Shown: piece by piece, positions 1 to 11,926 of the stretch
Layout of the letters: each line of letters begins with the position of its first letter
Numbering within the stretch: position 1 is the first letter of the stretch
NCBI RefSeq assembly: GCF_018687715.1
Contig: NC_056755.1
Location: forward strand, 41,171,001 to 41,235,000
DNA length: 64,000 nt
Reading direction: 5' to 3'
From: Carya illinoinensis
Taxonomy: Eukaryota > Streptophyta > Magnoliopsida > Fagales > Juglandaceae
Translations under genes and position numbers: made by a program
Notes under the pieces: generated by a model
Told to the model about the DNA's origin: nothing
Database searches by the model: none
The model's input: only the letters and a program-made list of their open reading frames with translations

Positions 1-660
1 GTAGGAGGTTTTTAGAAGATAAACAAATTTTAGGGATAAATTTGAGGAAATGAGTATTTGAGTTAAATTATAGGGATGGAGATGTAAAACCGGATGAGGA
101 TGCTCTAAACATAGCCTTGAAAATTGTAAAAGCCGCAACTAGAGCAATCTGCAAATGCTCAGAGCTACTTGTTTTTATGCAAACCTATCCCATTTTGCTA
201 GCATTAACCGACACTCTCAAGCTTCTACTAGGTCGGAATTCACAATGTAGACCAGCACCCAAAATGATTTCTTTATTGAAGGAGAGGACTGAAATTGTCA
301 TACTGAGATTATCATTTCTCGTTGGATATTCACTCCCTCTTAAAGTAGCTTCAAAACTATCATCATTTGCCACTTGTGTAACAGCCCGCTAGAAATTTAA
401 TTGTAAAATTTCTATTAGTTTTAGGAACCTCGTGAAGACTCCATAAATTTTCACGAATCCATTAATCGTATAGGTTTAAGTCTAACTACATAGTTAGCGT
501 TATTATTTACTATGGTATCCGAAGTATGTTTTTGATTATTGGAGATAGTTAGAAGTGTCAAAATGTATTATGGTTTGTGCCATTAGACTCGAAGGGTTAT
601 TTAAGGTCTTATAGCGCAATAATAATGTTTCATATTTTCGGAAAAAACGTCTGTTCAAAA

Positions 661-889
661 TTGTAGATATTATTGGATAAAAATATCTTAAGCTAATTTT
701 ATGGATATTATTGGATAAAAATATTTTAAGCTAATTTCGTGGATATTATTGGGTAAAAATATCTTGAATTGATTTTTGTAGATATTATTAGGTAAGAGAG
801 TCCTACACTCCACTCTCACTCTGGGTAAGAGAGTCCTACACTTAACTCTCACTTCGGGTAAGAGAGTCCTACACTTAACTCTCACTCTA
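661..889. repeat. Two adjacent minisatellites inside the solo LTR
   Basis: Positions 661-790 hold about three and a half copies of a unit near 38 bp containing GATATTATTGGATAAAAATA. Positions 791-889 hold three copies of a 33-bp unit containing GGTAAGAGAGTCCTACACT (starts 791, 824, 857). On the minus strand the second array gives a repetitive spurious reading frame. Confidence 0.85.
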
Positions 890-2825
890 GCCTCATCTCT
901 TCCATATCTCATCCATAAGTATCTCCAACGACCCCTCCCCACGAAATTATCTTCATTTACACTTTCCATTAAAAGAATATCAAACACTTTCTCTCGGACA
1001 GCTTTTAGAAATTCTTTTGCATGCCCATTTCGAAGCTTTTGTAAGTATTTTATCATAAATCCTACTTCATATAAGTTGTTCTTTTTTGAGTCTAGTTTAC
1101 GTGGATATCTTATTTGTCCCATTTGAAGATCATTTGGTCAGTCAAATATTATATAAACTATAGAAAGGTCATTCTGGGAGATAAACTAAAGAATATGTTA
1201 TAGTTTGGAGTTTTTGACCAAGCTAATGGATAGATATTGGTCCGAAATTTTTATGGAGTATTTTTAACATGTATATATGACTATTGGTTGAGGAGTTTTG
1301 CATGATTAAAGGTTTTGATGAAAGATTTTCTTAGATTTAGAAACTTAGAAACTGGAAGAAGAAAAACAGTTTCTGTTTTGAGAAAGTTTAACTCTTTGGT
1401 GGTTTAAACCTATTCTAATGACTTTGATAATTTTATTGGAAGATCCTAAGCATCTTATATACATGTTATATTATTATTTTGAAGATATTTGATATTAGTT
1501 TCAAAGATATGAAATTTTATGCAAAGAGATATTCAGATAAGTCAAAGTGTGGATATTCTTGACTAAATTTATGTTTTGGTTAATTTCTAACCATGTGATC
1601 TTGAATTAGAAGCTTATATATGTTTTAGGACGTCTTTTTAAACCATGTGATGGTTTGGTTTGAAGATCATATATTTATAAGTCATAGATCAAGAGATTTA
1701 TCAAAACTAGTTGAGGAAAAAGTTTCTGTTTTTGGACTAAGTGTAAAACCAAAAGCTCCAAATGTTATTTTGTGATTTTGGTGACTTTAGTTTGATGATT
1801 TAAAGCATGGTTGATGTTAGGATGATATTATGAATATGTTAGAAGTAAGATTTGATTTTTGAAATTCTTGGAGATGTTTTGATTTAAGGTCAAAACTTGT
1901 GATTCAAGTGCTTGGATCTTTTTACAAAAAAGTTTGGTGTTGATTATTAGCTTTTTCTAAATGGATGTTTTAAATATGGTTTTAAACTTAGGATTGGAAG
2001 ATGTTTGTTGTAAAATTTTGGTTTAAGCATGAGTTTTGAAGTTGGAAGAAATTGCAACAAAAATAAGGGAAATGGCTTATGGATGTTTCGGCCATAGTGT
2101 GTTTTCCATAGTTGTGTTTTTGTTTTAAATTTTTTAGAGTTGATATTTAAGTTTAGGACAAAATTTACATGAGGAATGTAAATTTTAGAAACTTTTGGAG
2201 TTAGTATGCAAAATCCTTAAGTTATGGGTAAAACGGTTATTTTTCCACATGTAGAGAGTAAAATGAAAATTTTACTCTTTAAGTTAGTATTTTTCATAGT
2301 TCAAATTATTAGTGATTTAGTTCTAACTTTTAGAATCACTAATTACAGTTCCTCGTGATCGCACTTGAAGTTTTATAAGAAACACGGAGATCGAGGTAAG
2401 TTAGCTTTTAACTTACTAGCAGTCTACTGTGTATGTGTGCTAAGTAAAGGAACTACAGTGTATGTATGTGTGTTATCATATATGTCATGCCATGCCAAGT
2501 TATCACGTAATTATCTATTATACAGAATTTATTCTGTCATCAATTTTTATCTGTTACATAATATATTCTGTCATTTATTATTGTACCTTACAAGTACGTC
2601 ATGCTAAGTATGCCATCTATTACATGTATGTCAAGTCATGTAATATTCACTGTTGCAAGTATGTCATGTTAAATATGTTGTCTATTATATGTTATGCCAT
2701 GTGACAAAATGTTTCTATCTCAAGTTGGTCATGTATTCAAGTTATGTTCAAGTCACGTTATGTTACGTCAGGGTTTCAGTCATTTCGTATTCCAGTCACG
2801 TTTCATCTTGATTACTTATGTATGG

Positions 2826-3175
2826 GGTCACAGCAATTGTGGCGCATACACTACGTGAGACACAGCAATTGTGGCGCATACACTACGTGAGACACAGCAA
2901 TTGTGACACGTAGAATACATGAGGCCACAACAACTGTGGAGTATGTATTTAAGCAGTTAAAGAATAAGTTTCCGTAGAATACATGGGGCCACAACAACTG
3001 TGGAGTATGTATTTACACATAGAATACATGGGGCCACAACAACTGTGGAGTATGTATTTTTCATGTTAAGTCAAGTTTGTGTAGAATACATGGGGCCACA
3101 ATAACTGTGGAGTCTGTATTTACACGTAGAATACATAGGGCCACAACAACTGTGGAGTATGTATTTTTCATGTTA
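2826..3175. repeat. Tandem repeat array inside the solo LTR
   Basis: About 2.5 copies of a 32-bp unit containing CACAGCAATTGTGGCGCATA are followed by five copies of a diverged unit containing ATACATGGGGCCACAACAAC, separated by variable spacers. Each unit has an internal palindromic element (CCACAACAACTGTGG) that could form short hairpins. Confidence 0.85.
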
Positions 3176-6100
3176 ATTCAAGTTTCATAACAAGTTCATG
3201 ATAAGTTAAGTTTCATATCATGTTCATGTTAATTCAAGTTTCAGAGCAAGTTCATGCTAAGTCAAGTTTCAGATCAAGTTCATGTCAAGTCAAGTTCAGT
3301 TCATGTTTCAATTTAAGTTATGTCAATTATGCTATATTGTACGCCAAGTTATACTTTAATTACGTATGAATTTGATTATGCATTTATGCTTTTACTGTCA
3401 TCCATGCATCATTAGCTTGTGTGGAAGTTTTTTGTTAACTTACTGAGATTTGTAATCAAATCTCACTTTGGTAGTCCCAACTACCATTCCCCCCGAATGG
3501 TAGATCTTGTTACAGGACCTGAAGGAGAATCAGGAGCTGATCAACTAGACACAGTTAACTAAGCGACGGTGCGACATCAATGTTAATATAGTAATTAACG
3601 TAAATTACTACTTGTACGATTGAGCTGCATCTCTAGTACTTTTTGGATCATAACCATTTTGGACTAGTGTTGTGATCTTAGTTGTTCAATGGGTTTTTAT
3701 GTATGAAGTATGTTTTAAGCATTTGAGATATTTTCAATTTGGCGCATAGTATTGCTAAAGAAAAGAAAAAAATTATCCGCTGCGAATATTGCATATTGTT
3801 AGATACATGTTAGGAACATTGCATCTTATATGTCATGAACGGGGGCAGGTAACCTTGTGTTGCATGTCTCGACGCTTCAAATGTCCGTCCAATCCCAAAC
3901 GGAATTTGGGGGCGTCACAACTTGTCCAGGACATCCCATTCGCCCAGCATTAACCACAAACTTCAATATCTTCCTGACTGCAATGGTATCTTCCAGCTTG
4001 GCGCTGACATAATATTGCCAAGAGTCATCAAAGAAAGTCCGCAGTCAGCAATGTTATTCTTCAGGCTCCTCAGCTTTGCGTTGCTATGAACTGTATACAT
4101 CATATACTAGAAGATTGTACATCAAGGCCTACACAATACGTTGGCCCACCAAGATCTGCATAAGTTGCAGTAGACTCCATTTGGATACTGAAATCCTCCT
4201 TGTCCTTGCTCATCTGTCCTATGACAGAGGCAAAGACTTTCCTATTTATTTCCACAACAGTTTCAAGATTTATTCTGTCGAAGCCCACGTCATAATCCAT
4301 TCCTTGGGGATCAAGAATGGGCCTTACAAGCCACTGGTCACTTGTGACCACAACACGATACTTATGGACTGGGCAATCAGAGTCAAAACTTGGGGGAACT
4401 GCCATATCAGGTAACGTAACTGCCTCTAAAGGAACCTACTAACCATCATAATCATTATGATTCACCAAATTTTCATCTTTGGAAAGCCTATTCTCCCTCT
4501 GCCTCCAATACTCTTCCTTCAACTGTTTCTTCAGATAAAGGATTTCCTGGTAATCCAGCTCATCAAGATAGTCTGTTTTCTGTGATTTTGTTAATCTATC
4601 AAATTGAGATTTTTTCAAGATTTGGATTGGAGGTAATTGATCATACTCATCTTCCTCACCTGTGTATAAAAGAAAACTCTCATCAATTTGATCTTCCAAT
4701 CCATTTGGAACTGGCATAGAGTGACGCCGTAGAAGAGATGAGAAGAGATGTGGCAGAGGAGGCAGTCGGGTGAAACTTCAAGAGTGAGTTGACATCTCCT
4801 AGAATTTTAGTACATATGCACAATAACAAGAACTGAGATTTCCAAACCTGTCCATTAGGGAGCACATTTTCCCCCATAAAATTGTCTTATAGTGAGGATG
4901 GTTCTTTGCCAAAAGTATAGGATTTTCGAGTCGTGAGTCAGACACTGCCTGGTGTATGTGATGCTGCACCAAATCTGTATATTGAGTCACATATGACTCA
5001 TAGTTGACAGGATAGCCACTAGGTCCTTTAGGAAGAGCCGAGGAAGCATGAGTCATCACTAGGATTGTGTTGAACCAAATTACAGTGCCAAAAACTTGAG
5101 TCATAAGTTTAAAAAGAGGGAAATCACTATAGCCCATGTTGATGACATCAAGGCATTCAAAATACAAAACAATATCTAGGGGTGACTTTTTAATGTATCT
5201 TTTCACAGATAGTATAATCTTCTTATTTCTTCTCACATTATTGGAAGAGTAAGGTAAGAAGTCAGGGTTATCGATTACAAAGATTCTAATCCCATTAACA
5301 ATTCCCTTGACCTCTTGGATGCAATCAGTGGCTGGTTGAAATGCATCCGTTATGGTTTTCGTTTGATCAAATATAGAATTTATTGTTGAACTCTTGCCAA
5401 CCCCAGTTTTTCCAAGGACAAGTATTCTAAATAAGAAATCCAATTAAGGCAATCCATCTACCTCCTGTTTCATGGCTATCGCTTTGACTCTATTGGTTTC
5501 AGGGTTAACTCTATTCAAGCCTGATTCTCCTGTTTGTATCAAGGCTACTAGATGGATTCTATATAAAACCTTTGAAACTAGAAGATTGTCCTACAACTGC
5601 CCAAGTTATCAGAGAAGGTGCAAGAATGTAACTTATAGATCCTCAATCTTTGCCAATGGGTCCAGCTTTTTCTTATCAACATATGAGGGGAACCATAAGA
5701 GTCTTCAACAGAAACCTGCTTTTGGGAAGGATTATGCTAATATTCCTGGTTACCATATGAAGTGTGTGAGGCACCAGGAAGTAGTGGAAGTGCTACCAAA
5801 TTGGCTGTATGACTTGAATCTAACAAGTGACAAGACAATAAGATATTTCTCAGATAAAATGTAACAATATAAGACAAATTCAAATCTATCATTGGAAATT
5901 GGTTTGCAGCATTGGAAGCATGTTTCCTACAATCTTCAACCAGGTTGTCAACATTAAACTACAATAGAGATCTAAGGCTTGGATATAAAATAATGATATT
6001 AGGATTACAGAGAATTCGACTGGACCTAATGCAGATAAAGTCTTTATTGCAACTCAATGAGAACACCTATTTATGAGTGTAGAGATCCAGTATATAGTGA

Positions 6101-6177
6101 TCTCGACCATATACACTGACAGGACCATGGTAAAATATTTAAAGCAAACTAAATCAAAATGGCCAAAAACACTTGGG

Positions 6178-6480
6178 GCTTGTTTGGAAAAGGTTTTCAT
6201 CATAAAATTCTCATCTCATCTCATCTCATTCTCAAACATCACTTAAGTACAAATACTTTCAAACTTTTCCAAACTTTCAAAAAAAAAAAAAAAAATCAAC
6301 TTTTTCAAATTTTCGAACAAAAATAATATTAAAAATTCATATTTTAACAATATTTTAACTTTATAATATTTTTTATTCAACTTTTTCTCCATCTTTTTTC
6401 AAAACTCCATAAAACATTAACTCAAACTATTTCAATACTATTAACAAACTATCTTATTATTATTTATAAAATTCTCAACT
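6178..6480. mobile_element. MITE, family A (GAGATGAG/TTTGG type), in TOC90-like intron
   Basis: The block opens GGGCTTGTTTGGAAAAGG, followed by CTCATCTCATCTCATCTC and a long AT-rich stretch with AACAATATTTTAACTTTATAAT. The same core recurs at 22911-23107 and 55990-56349 and, more diverged, at 32903-33053 and 37588-37738. Recurrence at unrelated sites with similar ends is the evidence for a mobile element. The ends here are not exact. Confidence 0.6.
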
Positions 6481-6955
6481 CTTCTTTCTCCTTAAACTTG
6501 TCCTTAGCTTATTGCTATAGTAAAATAAAAAAATTTCTTCTTCACAAAATCGCAGCAAAAAATGACAAGAAATTTTCCTTTCCCAATTTAGCATTTCACA
6601 TTTTCCTTCCAATCCTCCCATAATGTTGACAAGTCGCTTGAGTAAATTTAGTGTAAACAAACTTCTACAACCTCCACTCCATAGGGATGATCCTATCAAA
6701 ATGAATCTTTACAACTATTGTCCAGAAGAGTAAGGGACTCCTTAGCTAATTGAACCATTATCAGATCTAAAAAGTTAAATTTACTCTCCCCATCCTTGCC
6801 ATCATAAATGAAGCTTGTAACGACAATCCCAAATTTAAATCAAAGAAATTCTTGCCACTGTAAAAAAGTGAGAAGTGGGGAGAATAATTTAATATTGTTC
6901 GTTTAGTCTCCCTTATGAAGTAGAGTGGCCTCTTTCTAATAGGCATTTTCATTTC

Positions 6956-8291
6956 TGTTGAACTCAAGGTTTCAACTTTTGTGTAATTATATATCTACAC
7001 ATGGATTTTGATGATAATAAATGAATTCAAGGAATAAAGGAGTCTCAAGCCAAGTTGTCTATACAATGGAGTCAAACACATCAAGAAAACAAGCATGGGC
7101 AAGAAGGGAACAAATTCACATTAAAGTCATAGAGTAATGTTGTAAATCTCTTAAAAATTTGAAATTAAGATTAAAGTTCAAAATTAATATTTTATCATAA
7201 AGCATTAAAATACATTTTCCACATGTGCATGAATATTTTGAAAATTAAATTTGAAAATTTTGAAAGATGATTGATTGTCATCTTTCACATGTGTATTACA
7301 TGATTAAAAGTTTGAACTTTGAAAATATTGAAAATGATTGATTGTCATCTTTCACATGTGCATGTTTTATTTGAATATTTTCAAAAGTGATTGATGCTTT
7401 TTTTGACTTATGCAAAAGGTAGATATTTTTGTTTGAAAAATTTGAAAAGTAAAGTGTGCTCATTTTATCATATACAAAAAGTAAAATATTAGGTTTGAAT
7501 TTTTTGAAAAGTAAAGTGTGTTCTTTTTGTTATATGCCAAAAATAAAAGATTAGGTTTGAAGTTTTTGAAAAATGAATGATGTTGTCTTTGACAATTAAA
7601 AAAGAAGAACCTTTTATTTGATTTTTTTGAAAAAGTGAATGATGTTGTCTTTGACATGTGAATCTTTTTAAACTTGAATATGAAGTCTTACATGTCTATA
7701 AATAAATCATTTGAGCGCTTCACATTTACAACACCAAGAGCATACAACATTCATTCAAAACTTTCATTCTCTCTTCTCTAAGCATTGAGCCTTAATCCTT
7801 GTTCATTTTGAAAGAAATATAGTTTGCACTATATTATTCTTATTTCACTCATTGAGGAGTGTTTTCTTATAATTTACCCACTATCAGTTCTTGTATCAGT
7901 AAAGGGTGTGTATAACCCTTGTGCATATAGAAAGTGTTCTACACAGGGAATAGTTGAATCACCACATGTAAGGTGATTGCAAGTGTAGAGGGTGTTCTAC
8001 ACGGATCCTTTGTAGCGGTGTTGTTCAAAGGTGTAATAGGTTTCTATATCTACCTGAAAGAGGTTGAATAGTGAATTTAAGAATCCTCAAGAGGTAGCTT
8101 GAGGCGAGGATGTAGGCAGTGGGGCCAAATCTCGTTAACAGACTTAGTTTGCTCCTTTTTTACCCTTACTCTTTATATTTGTTATTGTTTCGTATTTTGT
8201 TTATATTTTATATTGTATATTTGATTTATAATTGTTATTTTTTTAAATACAACTCAATTCGCCCCCTCTTATATTAGTCATTTGGGTAACA
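6956..8291. mobile_element. Solo LTR (1.34 kb), probably Ty1/copia
   Basis: The element runs from TGTTGAACTC to GGGTAACA and is flanked by a perfect 5-bp duplication ATTTC (6951-6955 and 8292-8296). The 3' end carries AACTCAATTCGCCCCCTCTT, a sequence style common at the ends of plant copia LTRs. No internal coding region or partner LTR is present. It lies in the first intron of the TOC90-like pseudogene and contains imperfect repeats of a CATCTTTCACATGTG motif (about 7270-7360). Confidence 0.8.
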
Positions 8292-8567
8292 ATTTCCTTA
8301 TATAAAAATAGAAAAAAAAAAAAGAAGTAGAGTGGCAATAATAGTTTGTGTACATGAATCTATAATGACTTGCACCCATTAAATAAAAAAAAAAAAGGTT
8401 TCTTGAACATACACAAAAAGGGACAGAAACCGAAAAGTACCTTGGTCATCAGACCCTTCCTCTAGAAGTCCCTCGCTGAAAAAACTATCATTGCCTGACA
8501 ATGGTCTAGATGAGACCAATGACATGGAAACTAATTGAGAAAAAACCCAATCCCTAATTGGCTTCAT

Positions 8568-9430
8568 CCCTCCTGTAGAGATTAAAAAATAATGATCAGA
8601 GATTAAAAAATAATTATCATAATCTGATTTTTTTTTTTTTTTGCCAATCATAATCTGAATCGCCATTAAAATGGTACAAAATAAAAATCAAGTGTAACCA
8701 CGGTACTCAATCATTCAAACCCTTAATGGAGCATAGTGAACAGAACAAGGACCAAGCTATAAAGTCTTCAATAACTAATGAAAATAAACAGTTCAAGAAA
8801 CTAAATGGGGAAATATTTCGTGGCAGGTGCACTATAAATCTTAAATAAACTAAAAGTCTGGCTCATCCAATCAAAGAGCAAGTATAGTTTTTAGAGTAAT
8901 GCTACATACAGTCATTTTTGCACACTCTCTGCGCACTCCACTGATATAATTGGCTGGATTAATTTTTTTTTAATACACAACCAATCATATCACTGGAGTG
9001 TACAAAGGAGTCCGCGAAAATGACTGCACATAAAATTTTCTTATTTTTTATCCATTTTTCTTTCATCGTGCAAAAATAAAATTGTGAATATCTACTGAAA
9101 CCTTCTCAGACAGACAAATAGAGAGAAGCATAAATTTTAACATCTACAGGAAACTAACTATAAGACTCCTAAGGTATGATGCTAAGACTAAGATTAGATT
9201 TGATACAAAAGAATCAGTTAAATAAGCAAAATCCAGTCAGATATAGCAGCATAAAACAAGGTCACCTACAAACCAATGTATAAAAAAAAAAAAGAAAAAT
9301 CAGAAAAGTATTCCACATCAAAATAAGTAGTAATCCCATTTTACGAAGGAAAGCGTAGCAACAAATACCCCCATTTAATTCAAGTTACCAAAAAAAGTAT
9401 CATCAAAATTGTCATCAACAACATTAAGGT
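8568..9430. other. Upstream region of the TOC90-like pseudogene
   Basis: No coding region is visible. It is AT-rich with poly(A) runs and a MITE at 8897-9045. It probably holds the former 5' leader, intron or promoter sequence of the minus-strand TOC90-like gene. Confidence 0.5.
8897..9045. mobile_element. MITE, family B (near-palindromic)
   Basis: The left arm, with ACAGTCATTTTTGCACACT, is mirrored on the right by GAAAATGACTGCACATAAA, and the inner arms CACTCCACTGATATAATTGG and CACTGGAGTGTACAAAG also pair. Related copies sit at 11228-11392, 34497-34650 and 39163-39310. Confidence 0.65.
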
Positions 9431-9439
9431 TTCAAATAA

Positions 9440-10480
9440 GAGAAAAGTTTGGAGCCGGTCGTCTTTAAAATCTGTTTTTACAGCCAACAAATAATAAGTC
9501 GCCACCTAGGCATTTCATAAAATCCATCCTTGAGTCCGGCTACATCTGATTTTCCTTTGTTTCTTTCTCCCCCTCTTTCTTGAATTTGAAATCCGCGAAG
9601 AGTATCCACAACACAAGGTGCCGACAGGCACGTTGTTATTCTCGGAAGCTACTGATAGCCACAAATATGGCAAATGAAATCCAGTTCACGGCGACTGAAC
9701 CAGAGAGCACAAACCATACCTTATCGATAGCCACAAATTTACAACCATACCTTACCGATAGCCACAAATTCAACGACTTTGTGGGGGTCGTTGATTTCTG
9801 TAGCATCAAACCTTGTGGCTTTGAATTTTCTAGTGAACATTGAATTTTTATTTTTATTTATTTATTTATTTTGGAGTGGACATTGGTTCTCGATTTTGGG
9901 TTGTCATTTTGGGGTCTGTCGGCAACCTTGGTGCTTGTCGGCGTCATCTGAGGGTGATTTTGTGGCCGTCGGGTTCTTCTGTGGGTGGCTGGGTGTTTGT
10001 CGGCATTGTTTTTTTTTTCTCCCCCTCAAGAAAAAAAAAATCATAATCTCAATAAAATGAAGAGAAGAAACTCATCTACGTAAAATATAGAAGAAATTAC
10101 CTGCGTGATGTGTGCAGGAGAGCAGGACTGAGCTCGTGGGAGATGGAGAGATGAGAGTGTTTACGGCAAAGAAGGATAAGAACTTTCGGCAGAGAGGGGG
10201 AGAAAGAAATAGGGGAATTGCAATGAATATGCCTGCGTGATGCGTGCGGGAGAGCCAGACTCTGAGCTCATGCGGGAGATGGAAAACTCTTTGAGTGTTT
10301 TCGATAGAGAAAGAGAAGGAGAAGGATGAGTCTTTCGGCAAAGAGGGGGGGAGAAAGAAACAGAGGAAAATCAGGTGAAGCCGGATGCAATGATAGATTT
10401 TATGAAATGCATAGGTGGCGACTTATTATTTGTTGGCTGTAAAAACAGATTTTAAAGACGACCGGCTTGAAGCTTTTCTC
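9440..10480. mobile_element. Non-autonomous Mutator-like element with long TIRs
   Basis: Terminal inverted repeats of more than 80 bp start GAGAAAAG and continue AGCCGGTCGTCTTTAAAATC; the right arm is the near-perfect reverse complement ending GACCGGCTTGAAGCTTTTCT. A 9-bp duplication TTCAAATAA (9431-9439 and 10481-10489) flanks the element; 9 bp is the Mutator-superfamily hallmark. No transposase is present. The interior is more GC-rich than its surroundings and includes a roughly 130-bp imperfect direct duplication (about 10088-10210 and 10228-10362), so captured host sequence (Pack-MULE) is possible but unproven. Confidence 0.85.
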
Positions 10481-10489
10481 TTCAAATAA

Positions 10490-10943
10490 TTGTTTACCTA
10501 CTATGAAAATTCAGTCAACCCAGTCCAAGCTAAGAACCTTGAATTATATAGTACTAGCTTTAGCGACCAAAAATGATATTTGGAGCACCTAAGATGGAAT
10601 CCTGAAATAGTATGAGCAGCCAAAGCGCAGCAAGATCGATCAATCACGACCTACCGAAAAATTGACGGCACTAAAACCCTAATGGAAGGTCTGGACCCCT
10701 GAAGGTCACCCAAATGGATTCACAACAAAATGGGAAATTGAATGATAAAAAAAGGGATACAATTCTTGATCGGAATTTAAATTGTGGTGCGGGTGCAGTG
10801 AGAAGGAAGAGCAGAAGAGGTTGAGGGTAAAGAAGAAGAAGAAGAACAAGCAATGCGACAAGACTACGATAAAGAAGCTTGATGTTGTGTGCCTGTTCCT
10901 TTGTTTTTTCTTGGAAGGGGTCTCATTATGTACAATGTGTCTT
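10490..10943. other. Possible 5' leader/promoter of the TOC90-like gene
   Basis: No convincing coding region is present. The minus strand has pyrimidine-rich stretches typical of plant 5' leaders. It adjoins the MULE insertion and ends at a family A-like MITE. Confidence 0.3.
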
Positions 10944-11150
10944 AGGCTGCATTTGGATGTTAAGTTGAGTTGAGTTGAAATAAAAGTTAAAAATTGAATA
11001 AAATATTTTTAGAATATTATTTTTTAAAATTATTATTATTTTGACATTTGAAAAGTTGAATTGTTTATTATATTTTGTATTAGAATTTAAAAAGATTGTA
11101 ATGATTAGATGAAATAAGTTTAGATGAATTGAGGAATCAAACTGGCCCTA
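10944..11150. mobile_element. MITE-like repeat (GGCTGCATTTGGATGTT type)
   Basis: It begins GGCTGCATTTGGATGTTAAG with TTGAGTTGAGTTGA and ends near AACTGGCCCTA. A similar sequence in the opposite orientation ends at about 22480 (CTCAACTTAGTTCAACATTT, then AAATGGGGCC). Boundaries and duplication were not resolved. Confidence 0.5.
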
Positions 11151-11227
11151 TTTGGATACGACTTATGAACAATAACCCAACTAGGTTAAAAAATTTCTAT
11201 AAACCAAATTTTTGCAAAATAGAAAAT

Positions 11228-11392
11228 AATGCTAATTTTGTGACATAAATTTGATGTGTGGTCATTTTTACGTATTTTTAGCACACTTTATTAATGTAAT
11301 TGACTAAAACAATTAAAAACGTAATGCAGTCAATCACATTAGTGAAGTGTATAAAGAGTACGCAAAAATAACTGTATGTAAAATATGATGAA
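11228..11392. mobile_element. MITE, family B, second copy
   Basis: The arms GTGTGGTCATTTTTACGTA and GTACGCAAAAATAACTGTA, and the inner arms CACTTTATTAATGTAATTGA and TCAATCACATTAGTGAAGTG, form an imperfect palindrome like the one at 8897-9045. Confidence 0.6.
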
Positions 11393-11926
11393 AAACAGAA
11401 GTATGAGCAATTGGGTATTAATAGAATACTCAATTCTTCAGTATTGTGAGCAATTAGCTTGTGATTTTGGGCTAAAATATAATGTGCATTCTCATGTTTT
11501 TCTTAAACAACTTTATATTAATTGAGACTAGTACAATTTAGATTCAACAATCTGTTGAATACAATGAGGATATTCCTAAACCAAAACATTAACAGACAAT
11601 AATTGAAGAGCAGATTTTGCTAAGGAATGGTCAAAGGACCTCAATATATGTTTTCCATCTTCAATTATTTTGCCAAATTTGTTAAAGTTCTCACAAAGGA
11701 TCATTTAAGGCATTCACTACATCCAAACAATTTCTCTCAATTAGAATATCACAAAATTCCAATTCAAAGATGTTAAGTGTAGAAGTGAAGTTACAGGAAG
11801 AATCGTGATCGCAAAAGGAAAGGGAGGAAAAGAAGGAACGGTAAGTTTGGTTTTAATGAAATGGGCGTTTAAGGGCAATAATAAGTGGGGTGCTAAATTA
11901 GTAATATGGGAGTTTTGTAAATAAAA
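11393..11926. other. Gene-free AT-rich spacer
   Basis: I see no coding region, RNA gene or clear repeat structure between the two flanking MITEs. Confidence 0.5.

Larger units (their letters stand above)
377..3919. mobile_element. Large solo LTR (3.54 kb), probably Ty3/gypsy Tat-like
   Basis: The block begins TGTAACAGCCCG and ends GGGGGCGTCACA, giving imperfect inverted ends with TG...CA termini. It is flanked by a perfect 5-bp duplication ACTTG (372-376 and 3920-3924). Removing it plus one ACTTG rejoins the TOC90-like reading frame at ...PGQV/ANDDSFEA. There is no gag or pol and no second LTR, so it is a solo LTR or a coding-less large element. Long LTRs with internal tandem repeats are known for Tat/Ogre/Retand elements; that lineage is an inference. 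Confidence 0.8.
100..8567 (-). pseudogene. TOC90: TOC90-like chloroplast preprotein import GTPase, pseudogene
   Basis: TOC90/TOC159-family proteins are outer-envelope GTPase receptors of chloroplast import. Exon 1 (8441-8567) starts with MKPIRDWVFSQLV and ends at a GT donor. The rest runs from about 5870 down to 3925 and, beyond an inserted LTR, from 371 to about 100. Visible parts in order are KVLYRIHLVALIQTGE, the P-loop VLGKTGVGKSS with INSIFDQTKT (about 5410-5340), NTILVMTH, QLPPIQILKKSQFDRL, MAVPPSFDSDCPVHKYR, and the membrane-domain residues FEATLRG and VLSFNKE. Breaks are many: in-frame stops at 5444-5446, 4436-4441 (two) and 185-187, frameshifts near 4860, 4790 and 4010, and a lost glycine in G3 (IDNPDF where the family has DTPGF). 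The retained intron indicates a duplicated gene copy, not a processed one. The family call rests on remembered motifs, not alignment. It is very probably non-functional. Confidence 0.85.

Noticed and set aside
688..1122. 144-codon minus-strand frame with repeated VKCRTLLP-like units
   Set aside because: It is a by-product of the 33-bp minisatellite inside the solo LTR; it has no domain or independent coding signal.
2826..3175. CRISPR-like appearance of regularly repeated units with spacers
   Set aside because: Units vary in length and sequence, spacers are not unique protospacer-like segments, and the setting is a plant LTR.
4076..4414. 112-codon plus-strand frame
   Set aside because: Antisense shadow of the TOC90-like MAVPPSFDSDCPVHKYR exon region.
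5472..5864. 130-codon plus-strand frame
   Set aside because: It lies antisense to the TOC90-like pseudogene, whose minus-strand reading (KVLYRIHLVALIQ and flanks) explains the sequence.
8379..8666. 95-codon reading with extended N- and C-termini around MKPIRDWVFSQ
   Set aside because: Only 8441-8567 resembles TOC90 exon 1; the upstream part is AT-rich leader and the downstream part is intron after a GT donor.
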